DNA of 64,000 bases. Source: Podospora bellae-mahoneyi (Eukaryota > Ascomycota > Sordariomycetes > Sordariales > Podosporaceae). Location of the stretch: NCBI RefSeq assembly GCF_035222275.1, contig NW_026946359.1:3162001-3226000 (forward strand). Reading direction: 5' to 3'. The translations under genes and the position numbers were made by a program. Numbering within the stretch: the first letter of the stretch is position 1; each line of letters begins with the position of its first letter. Positions 41,145-51,053 of the stretch are shown here, piece after piece. A model generated the notes under the pieces. It saw only the letters and a program-made list of their open reading frames with translations, ran no database searches and was not told the DNA's origin.

Positions 41145-41380
41145 GGGGAAAACCAGAGGGGATGGGATGGGTAGGATAATTGTTTTGAGTCGGAAAGGAT
41201 GAGGCGGGGTTGAATAAATCACATGTGCGAGGCGAAAATTGACAGCAGGACATGTCATGATGTACGGCGTGGGGTTGCAATCTGTAGTGCAAAAGTGTAT
41301 TAAAATAGCCTGTCGGGTATCAAATATATATCTCTCCCAAGACCCCCAAAACAGTTGTACAATGCCCATGCTACACTCGA

Positions 41381-43107
41381 TCAAGCATCTCCCCAAACCT
41401 CAGCAAGCTTCTGGCTGATCTGTTTGCTGAATCTCTTCCTCCCAACCAGGTGATCTAACCGCGAAGCAACCATGTCAATCTTCTTCCTCCTGCCCTCCGG
41501 CCCAGGACCGCACTGTTCATAAGCCTCAATAAACTCCCGCGGAGTCTTCCACACCTTTTGTATCTCCATCGCTTTCTCACCCGTGACACCCCTCGTAACC
41601 ATCAACATTTTCAAAAACAAATCCCTCAGCGTCATCATCCCCGACTTGGAACAAAGCGAAGAAGGCTCTGGTCCATGGAGATCTCTTCGACAAGGTAGAT
41701 GACATTCTTGATTCCTGAGCGCCTCAGGCGGAATTTCTGTTCATGAAAGCGACCATCCTTGATGCTCCCAATAAGATCATCATGACGTTTCCGTTCCACA
41801 ATCCAATCCAGAACCACCTCATCTCCTTCAGCCCCCATGCGTGAAAGCCATCCGGGCTGCTTGCATTTGGCGACCCAGAGGACGTCTCCTAGTTCCATGG
41901 CGCGGGAAATGGGTCGAATTCCTTTTTTTGTGAGTTCCTCTTGAAGGTAATCCCGGTCAGTCTTTGCTCGAATCTCGCGGTTATCCAGGACTAACTCGAT
42001 GGTAAAGGTTCCGGGCGCCATCCGGATGGGTTTGAATGAGGGGAGGCTGGCATCGTCCACCATTTTTTCCCCCTCAGCGACTACGTCCTTGAATTCGTTG
42101 TCCATTTCTCTTTTCACAGAGCTTTGGACCTCAGCAGCCACGTCCTCTGGTCTTCCTCGTCGTTGTCTGAAAGGATAACGGGGTTGGCGGCCTGTGGACG
42201 ATACGTTGCTGACTGAGCTGGCCTGCTGAAAACCGTCGAGTCAGTGGCTCCCAAAAAGCTGTTTGTGCCGCTAAGCTGGTTCAGAAACTCATCTCCGTCG
42301 TTTCCAGCCGAGAAATTGCTTCGAACGCCGGTGTTGATCCCTCTACCAAGATTGTCTCCAAGTAAAGCCGAGCCAGACGCGCTGCCGACCCTATTGTTCC
42401 GGGAACCAATAGCACTACCACCCGAGTCTTCGGTCTTGGGGACATCACCCCGAGCAGCAGCTACTTCTCGGACTCGGGCAGCAACCTCCCATCCCTCAGC
42501 TGAGAGCGCCCACCGCGTCACAGGCCGACCACGCTTGACCACAAGCTCTTTTGACTCCAGGGCCTTCATCGAAGCCCATGCTATGTAGAACTTGATGGGA
42601 TCGGACGGGACCGTGAACGAGGAATCGCTATAGGGTTGAGCGGCGGCCATAAGCTCCTCTTTGGACATGCCCGGCATTGCCGCATTTCTATCTTGCTCCG
42701 ACAACACGAGCATCAGCGCAAAAGCTCCCGAGCGATACTGAGGGACATAAGTCCTTGCTTGTCTTGCAGGTGCAGCCCTCCTCAATGCCGGTGCCAGTGT
42801 GACACCATCATCTTGGTCTTCTCCCGGCAGTGAACCACCCGCTTCCGCTTAGGAACCATTGGCATACCGTGCCCATTGTCCTCGCAATGCTTCCGGAGCT
42901 GCTGGGTGAGACGCTCGCAGAGCTTGGGACCGAAGCCCTTCAGCTGTTGACTCTGAGAAGGGTGCTGGAGCTTCATCGGGCATCTTTTGAGCGAGTCGTA
43001 TGCGTGCTCGTAGGTAACCACACTTCTCGAGTTTCTCTCTTTGGCCGTATCCACCACTTTTTCACCCAGCCAAGCCAGAGGGGGTTGGCACATGTTGACT
43101 CCGACAT
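41381..43107 (-). pseudogene. MUS81: Broken MUS81 structure-selective endonuclease
   Basis: All main parts of MUS81 are recognisable in order, but they lie in successive reading frames. They are an N-terminal helical domain (CANPLWLGWVKKW, then AKERNSRSVVTYEHAYDSLK and QQLKGFGPKLCERL), a winged-helix part (YVPQYRSGAFALMLVLSEQD), the ERCC4-type nuclease core (ELGDVLWVAKCKQPGWLS, VVLDWIVERKRHDDLIGS) and the C-terminal HhH part (MMTLRDLFLKMLM, VTRGVTGEKAMEIQK). The frame changes near 43055, 42840, 42150 and 41670, each equal to one missing base. At the last, about 75-85 residues expected between EEISMD and the SKSGMMTLRD segment are absent. No intron can bridge these points. MUS81 with EME1 resolves replication and recombination intermediates. 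Assembly error is the main alternative. Confidence 0.8.
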
Positions 43108-43830
43108 ACTGCGGCGACAAATGCGATCTGCAGACCAAAAAGGAAGGGTCAAAAAAGAACAAGAAACAAAAAAGAAAAGTCCCAAGGCGGGTTGACCGAG
43201 ACACCAAAAAAAAAAGTCGAAGTAAGGGGGAGCAATCAGACGGAACCCGAGGGGATGCAATCCATGAGGTTGACTGCGGGCTCTCAAGAGAGAGAAACAA
43301 TGCCTTGTTCAGAAAGACGCGTCGGGACCGCGCCCACAAAATCGCCAGACTGGCGCCAGGTCATGTGCTCGCTGCCAGGGGACCAACTCAGGGCAAACTG
43401 ACGTATGGCTAAGCATTTCAGCCAGAGGCGAGCTATGCCTGATTCAGCTAGCGCACCTTCTATATTTGTGGTGGTGCAGCCCCGCCACTGCCCGCCTCGC
43501 ATTTCAGTGACCTTCACCGACTGCTTCAGCACTGCCAGCCGCTGGAACACGAATCACTGGACACTTCCCGGGCGGCACTGCAGCTTCAAGTGCGGGGCAG
43601 CAGCTCTGTCTCTCCCGATGAAACCTCACCTCCGGTGTGGACCCTGTTATGTTATCGGGCCTGACAAGGAAGCAAGCAGCTATCACAGTTTCCCCCCGAT
43701 CGAGAATAAAATCCACAGCTCTTTTTTCCCTCCCTCCCTCCTTTTTTGTTGTGTTAGTTCTTGGGTTCAAGCATCGCCGTAGCAACAAACATCTTCCACA
43801 TCCTCACTTACAGCACCAAACTCACCTACC
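43108..43830. promoter_or_regulatory. Divergent MUS81 / PCM1 promoter region
   Basis: No gene is supported. The 100 bp before the PCM1 start are CT-rich (TTTTTTCCCTCCCTCC near 43725-43745), as in other strong fungal promoters. Confidence 0.45.
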
Positions 43831-45518
43831 ATGAGCCACAACGAGCAGATCATCGCCGGCTCGGCGAAGCACCCAATTGTGCCCCAGCACTACAGGTATG
43901 GCACCGCTGGCTTCCGCATGAAGGCCGACCTCCTCGAGGGCGTGACCTATCGTGTCGGCCTGCTCGCTGCCCTCCGCAGCCGCAAGCTCAACTCCCAAGC
44001 CATCGGTGTCATGATCACAGCAAGCCACAACCCCGCCATCGACAACGGCGTCAAGATCGTGGACCCCATGGGCGACATGCTTGAGCAGGAGTGGGAGAGA
44101 TATGCCACAGCTCTCGTCAACGCCCCGAGCGACGAAGACCTGGCAAAGATCTACAATGCTCTGGCCACCGACCTCAAGATCGATCTCGAGGCCCCCGCCA
44201 AGGTCATCTACGGCCGTGATACCCGACCTTCAGGCCACACCTTGGTCACCGCCCTCGCCAATGCCCTCGATGCAACCAATACCGAGCATGTCGACTACAA
44301 GATCCTCACTACCCCCCAACTCCATTACCTTGTGCGCGCCACCAATAGCGAAGGCACACCGGCCTCCTATGGCGAGGTCAGCGAAGTCGGATACTACAAG
44401 AAGCTCGCCGACGCCTTTGTTCGGACCATGAAGGGCAAGAGAATCCCTCAAGTCCTCCAAGTAGACTGCGCCAACGGCGTCGGCGGTCCCAAGCTCAAGG
44501 AATTCCTCAAGCACATCCCTCAAGACAAGGTCCCCTTCGAAGTCCACGTTGTAAACGACGATGTCCTCCGCCCGGAGGTCCTAAACCTTGATGTAAGCCC
44601 TTCCCCCATCATCTCCGAGACATTTTACCTCTCCTAACCCTTTTTCCGTCCTCACAGTCCGGCGCCGACTACGTCAAAACAAAGCAACGTGCTCCCCCCA
44701 TTCCTAAACCCCAACCCGGCCTGAGATGCTGCTCCCTCGACGGCGACGCCGACCGCCTAATCTACTACTGGCACGATCCAGAGACCAACGTCTTCGTCAT
44801 GCTCGACGGCGACCGCATCTCTTCGTTGGCCGCCTCCTTCATCGGCGACCTTGTCGAGTCCGCCGGTCTTCGAGACGAACTCCGCATCGGCGTAGTCCAA
44901 ACCGCCTACGCCAACGGCGCAAGCACGCATTACATCACCCAACACCTGAAGCTCCCCGTCATCTGCACCCCAACGGGAGTAAAGCACCTCCACCACGTAG
45001 CCCAGCGCTTTGACGTGGGAGTCTACTTTGAGGCCAACGGCCACGGCACCGTCCTCTTCTCCCCCGACGCCATCAACGCCTTCAAGAAGACCCCCCCCCA
45101 ATCCCCCGCCCAGAAGGAAGCCTTGGACACCTTGGCTGCCTTGACGGATCTGATCAACCAGACCGTCGGTGACGCTATTTCGGATATGCTTCTTGTGGAA
45201 GTTATTCTGGCGCACAAGAACTGGAACCTGAGGGACTGGGCTTTGACATATCAGGATCTGCCCAACAGACTTGTCAGAGTGGAGGTGGCGAACAAGGATG
45301 TTTTTAGGACGACGGATGCAGAGAGGAGGCTTTCTCATCCGGAGGGGTGCCAGGCCGAGATTGACCAGGAGGTGAAGAAGTTTAAGGATGCGAGGTCGTT
45401 TGCCAGGGCTAGCGGGACGGAGAATGCGATGAGGGTTTATGCCGAGGCGGCGACGAGGTCGGAGGCGAATGAGCTTGCGGAGAGGGTGGCTGGGATTGTG
45501 AGTCGGTGGGGTGTTTAG
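43831..45518 (+). CDS. PCM1: Phosphoacetylglucosamine mutase
   Basis: Two exons (43831-44592, 44658-45518) with a 65-bp intron give 540 residues, the usual length. The enzyme interconverts GlcNAc-6-phosphate and GlcNAc-1-phosphate on the way to UDP-GlcNAc for chitin, N-glycans and GPI anchors. The phosphoserine loop is MITASHNPAIDNGVKI with S65; RYGTAGFRM is the N-terminal loop; the metal loop is SLDGDADRLIYYW; the sugar loop is YFEANGHGTVLFS; the phosphate-binding loop is RASGTENAMRVYAE. The stop is TAG at 45516-45518. Immediately after it the same frame is open for 292 codons, which is remarkable (see next entry and findings). Confidence 0.96.
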
Positions 45519-45521
45519 TTG

Positions 45522-46397
45522 ATGCTTCAGGGCCGATGTGGGGTTGGTGAGAGGAAGGGTTTGAGCAAGGCGTTGGGGCGAGTTGATGATGGTGAAGGGT
45601 TTAGGACGAGGGGGAGGGCTAGTACGGAAGGGGTGTTGACGGGAGGACAGAGGAAGGCGAGAAAGGAGCAGGTTAGTACTGGGAGTGGGCACACGCTTGT
45701 TTGGACGACGTTTGATATGTCGGTTCATGAGGGGGGGTTTCCGAGGGGGTTTGAGATGTTGGCTAAGGCGGGGTGGGAGGGGGATGGGAGGGATACGGGG
45801 GAGGGGGAACACATGTGGGATTTTGATGATGGGGAGGGGGCTTGGAGGAGGATCAAGAAGAGCAATCAGATGGGGTTTAGTCCTAGTGATGATGAGGAGG
45901 ACGGGATGGGTTCGCCAGTCAAACAAAGGCTAAGGGGGAAAAGTATGGGGAGTCTGAGGGGGGGTGATGGTAGGTTGGAGTATGACATTTCTTTTGGGCA
46001 GAAGAGGTTGGCGATTCCGCAGACGAAGCTGGAGGATATCCTCAGGGATGGTGATAAAGAAGTTGGGGAACCAGCGACGTTCTTGATGAGTCCTTTTGAT
46101 TTGGGGGCGAGTAGAAGGGAGTATTTTGAGGGGGTTGATCAAGCAATAGGAAAACAAAACAGCGCGGATTTCTTTGGGGATTTGACTTGCCTAGTTCCTA
46201 GAAACGAGCTATGGGGGATAGACAGTGATGATGAAAATTTGGAGGGTCAAGAAGAAGAAGAAGAAGAAGAAGAAGAGGCAGAGGAAGAGAAACTGCAGAG
46301 CTTCGAGGATATGCTGGAGAAATTGGGGATTGAGGGGGAGGTGTATAAGGCTATGGGGGTGGTGGATGGTGAGGAGGACACACAGGAAAAGGAGTGA
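45522..46397 (+). CDS. Unrecognised acidic protein or PCM1 extension
   Basis: An open frame of 291 codons starts at an ATG three bases after the PCM1 amber stop, in the same frame. I do not recognise a family. The first 50 residues are Arg/Lys/Gly-rich; the middle has ordered-looking stretches such as GHTLVWTTFDMSVHEGG, LEYDISFGQKRLAIPQTKLE and PATFLMSPFDLGASRREYFE; a polyglutamate run from (GAA)n near 46251-46275 precedes LQSFEDMLEKLGIEGEVYKA. The sequence is low in T, which favours long frames, but 291 codons with protein-like blocks argue for real coding. It may be a separate gene with its promoter inside PCM1, or a C-terminal extension made by stop-codon bypass. Confidence 0.5.
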   Translation: MLQGRCGVGERKGLSKALGRVDDGEGFRTRGRASTEGVLTGGQRKARKEQVSTGSGHTLVWTTFDMSVHEGGFPRGFEMLAKAGWEGDGRDTGEGEHMWDFDDGEGAWRRIKKSNQMGFSPSDDEEDGMGSPVKQRLRGKSMGSLRGGDGRLEYDISFGQKRLAIPQTKLEDILRDGDKEVGEPATFLMSPFDLGASRREYFEGVDQAIGKQNSADFFGDLTCLVPRNELWGIDSDDENLEGQEEEEEEEEEAEEEKLQSFEDMLEKLGIEGEVYKAMGVVDGEEDTQEKE

Positions 46398-47106
46398 GCT
46401 TTTGTTATAGAAGGAAAATCCCCCACCTACCCGAAAATTGGTGTTGTTTGATTGAGCACGGGAGGAAAGCGAGCGAGCAAAGCGGAATGAATGGGTTATA
46501 ATGAACTGAGATGATGAACTGGGTAACAAATACATCGATAATATTAGCAAAAACAAAGCAAAAAAAGATATGGGTGGGCAAAAATAAGGGTCTGCAGAGG
46601 TTTAGCAGATAAGGTATATTTAGTGTTGGGTTGGGCTATGCTTTTTCTCCCTTTTCGAAGTGATAATCAGGGTTGGTCAATTTGATGTTTCTTGTGTTTT
46701 TTATCCAAAGAAATAAATGAAGGCAATACAAGCTGGGATGATCAATACTACCCCTGGAATGTCATGACGATTCACAAAACTTGCAAAAGCAGACACAGCA
46801 AATCGAGCCAAATCATCGAACTTCAATGCTCTATTTTTTTCTTTTTTTCTTTTTTTTTCACTTCTTTCCATTCCTCTCCGGGTATCCCATATGCATCATT
46901 CATCACTGATGCACTCCCCATCTCCCACACTCGGGGCCATTCTTTGCCAGTCCAGTCTCCTTCCTCATCAGAGGTATCCCTCTGGCTCCCTTTTTTGCTG
47001 AGATAAAATACAGCATGATAAACAAAAAAAAAACGCCAGAAAGACAACCTGCTCTATCTAGTAACTAAAGCCCCCGAAAACACCTCGCTTTTTTGTCGCT
47101 TCAGAT
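46398..47106. other. AT-rich interval before a possible micro-gene
   Basis: No clear gene is present. A CT/T-rich tract at about 46836-46870 resembles the pyrimidine tracts that precede start sites of highly expressed fungal genes. It points right, toward the short frame at 47107. Confidence 0.4.
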
Positions 47107-47223
47107 ATGGTGCGCTACCGCCAGAGCGTCAATCCCGAAATCTTCATGTTGTGAGTCTCGCCCCCATCCCCCCATGCAACTTTTAGTTGTTGTATGTATG
47201 CCAGGCGCAAAGTGAAAATGTAA
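47107..47223 (+). CDS. Possible 20-residue spliced microprotein
   Basis: An ATG opens MVRYRQSVNPEIFM, followed by a consensus donor (TT|GTGAGT at 47151) and an acceptor (GCCAG at 47204). Joining 47107-47150 to 47205-47223 gives a 20-residue product ending LRKVKM. An alternative acceptor (TTTTAG) keeps the same frame and end. Unspliced, the frame stops after 15 codons. It lies between two genes with no room for a larger product because PRMT1 ends convergently at 47284. There is no known family, and it could be chance or the 5' part of a non-coding RNA. Confidence 0.22.
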
Positions 47224-47283
47224 AAAAGAGTAGTTGGTTATCAGACCTTCCTTGCTAGATGTACCAGGGAAACTGTGATTCGC

Positions 47284-48670
<1,387 letters not shown>

Positions 48671-49206
48671 GTTGGGCTGTCTGTAGCGAGGGTCGGTAAC
48701 TGAAGATGGTGACGAATTATTGACCCGGGACAGATTGGAGAGAGAAAAATCAGAAAGGAAAGAAGAAAAATGGTGCTGGGACAAGCGCGATATGGGAACA
48801 ATGGGGATCTGCCACTGGCCTGGGCTCGTCGCGCAGAGAATTTGGGTGGAAAGGGCCCGCTTAATCGAATGTGGGGTAGTTGCCCCGCCGTCAAGTCCCT
48901 GTAAGAGAAAACACCCCACTAAGGCAAACAGGGTCCTCAAGAAGCAACGCTACGAGACGTCAGGCATGATCAGGCAGAGGCAACATCCACGATTAAGGGA
49001 CCAGTCAACAAAAATGGGATGACCCCTGAAAGTCTAATCATCTCGAGGAAACGCTGCAGTGTTGGACTCCCTATCTCAAGATGTGAAGAATTGTTGTTAA
49101 CCCCCTCAACTCCGAGACCATGCAAACTAGAGTCTAAGCAAAGACCAGATCAGACCGTGACAGACGAAATATGCAATACTATGTACTCCTTGCTTCCCTC
49201 CCCAGT
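48671..49206. other. PRMT1 promoter / MOB2 copy 2 3' flank
   Basis: This gap between two minus-strand genes carries the PRMT1 promoter and the 3' end of the second MOB2 gene. No gene is supported. Confidence 0.45.
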
Positions 49207-50525
49207 TCAAGCCATGCCCGCCAGCTGCAGCAGCCGATTACCGGCCTTGAGGTTAGCACTCTCATAGGCCTTGGAGTCCGGAGGGAAGGTTCCGTTGGCA
49301 GCCCACAAGTCAAGCAGAGGCTGCATCGGCTCCAGCTCCTGCGGCGTGAGCATGGCCATCTCCATCCCAGCCAACACAAAGTGACTGAAGCAACTGTTGA
49401 GCTGCTTCTCAAGATTCAGGTGGTAGAAGGGCTCCACAAAGTGGGCCCAGTAGAGATGGGCGTACACGCGGAACATCTGGGTGAAGATGGTCTTGCAGAT
49501 AGTCGAGAACTCCTTGGGAAACCCACTACGCTTTCCAATGTACTCGTCAAATCCGTCGGTGGCGATGGCCGAAGGTGTGAGCTGCTGGTGTTGAGAGAAC
49601 GAGACACCAGCAGGGTTGGTGGGGAAGACCTTCTCGTCGTCGACCTTGCCAGAGATCCAGCGCTGCATAAGCGTCATGTACTCGTAGGCTGGCAGCTCAA
49701 TGGGCTCAAAACGGTTGTTGAGCCATGTGTAGGAGTGGTTACTGAGGAATCATGTTAGTATTGGCTTCCGCTATTAGAAAGATGGGACATGTCTCACCCT
49801 CCAGCTGACATGCGAGGGCATGTGGTCGGGTTGCAGATGCTCTGGCCATTCTCCTCCTTCTGGTACACAATGCTGACAAAGTTCCAGAGGTTACGATAGT
49901 GCTCCACGACTGTTGGAGTTGTCAGCAAGTGAGACAATAAATCGTAAAAATAAAAATAAAAGGATGCCTACCTTGACAGGCAACCCATTCACCCTGCTCG
50001 ACCGCCTTAGGTCGACGACTGAGGGTCATAAAGTTGCCTTTCACGATCTGCTTGGCGTAGGCTGGGTTGAGCCAAAGCGGTAGCGGCTTCGGGAGGTGGT
50101 AGGCGGCCAGTTCATCGTCTGTGGAACCGGTCATGGTGGCGGTTGGTGGTAACGGAGATGCAGGGACAGGTGGGAGTTTGGAAGAAGGAGAAGAAAGGTT
50201 GCTTGACGAAAGACTCCTCTGAGAGAGGCCCCCAGGAGAGTTCAGTTTGCCGTCCTCCGATGTTGGAGATATCGGACTCTTGCTGTTGGGGCTAGGTTTG
50301 CTGGAAGCTCCCCTCAGCCGGGCATTTCTGGGGAATTTGTTAGCGGGAACTACTTGTGTGATTTGTTGTCATCGGCGTGACTGTGAGGCCATGGAAGGAG
50401 CGCGTGGTCAAGGGGGTCGCTATGTGTACTCGATAACAGATATAAAAGGCAAGAGCAAAGTGCTTCCAGATGCACCAATACAAGAAGACCTGTGATACTT
50501 ACATTCCGGAAAACAGGTTCGACAT
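49207..50525 (-). CDS. MOB2: MOB2-type kinase activator (copy 2)
   Basis: Four exons (50503-50525, 49972-50327, 49798-49909, 49207-49741) give 341 residues. It is a paralogue of the gene at 10.5-12.3 kb, with introns at the same three codon positions and a 23-nt first exon coding MSNLFSG. It should likewise activate an NDR kinase (COT1 class). The fold is seen in PLWLNPAYAKQIVKGNFMTL, EWVACQVVEHYRNLWNFVSI, the cysteines of SICNPTTCPRMSAGG, NHSYTWLNNRFEPIELPAYE and RVYAHLYWAHFVEPFYHLNL. An insert QHQQLTPSAIATDGFDEYI separates the two copies. The N-terminus is Ser/Pro-rich and disordered. Neurospora also has two MOB2 genes, but which copy matches which is not decided. Confidence 0.92.
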
Positions 50526-51053
50526 TGTGACACCGTTTGACTGGGTTCAAGCTATGTTTAGGGGGTTTTGGAAGGCAATATGGTTCAAGAGCTGCCAGAC
50601 CAGCTAGCTGTAAGAAATTGATAGTCAAACAGTGATGTTGGAACCCAATTGACGTTATTTTACAACCGTCACCTAGTCGTCTCTCTAAGTAAATTAAGTC
50701 AAAAAGGGGGAGGAAACTGGCGGTGCCTCGAGAGACCCGCGGGCCAATCTGAAACCGTTGAGCCAGAAACCACGCTAAGCATCTGATGGGACCAATCAGC
50801 GTCGTTAGATGTTCTCTTGGCATTAGAGGTACGTACTCGAATCACGTGCCACCGCATGCAGTTCGTGACTCGCCAAGCCAGGCAAGCCAGAGACTCGCTG
50901 CATCCCATTCGCGTCACCCCGATCCAACCTCCAACCGATCCCGGGCCGCACTTTTGCGTGCATATACACACACACGTTAAGGATAGGCAGCAGCCTCTCT
51001 CTGTCTCTGGTTAACCAACAAGGGAGGACCGATGGGGATGGGGAAAAGATAAA
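50526..51053. promoter_or_regulatory. Divergent MOB2 / POL4 promoter
   Basis: This 528-bp gap separates two divergent genes. A CCAAT box in the good context ACCAATCAGCG lies at 50792-50796, about 260 bp from both start codons, and could serve either gene. No small gene is seen. Confidence 0.5.

Noticed and set aside
44757-45926. 389-codon minus-strand open frame opposite PCM1
   Set aside because: It is a shadow of PCM1 and the following frame, made of Pro/Arg/Leu-rich sequence, and has no family features.
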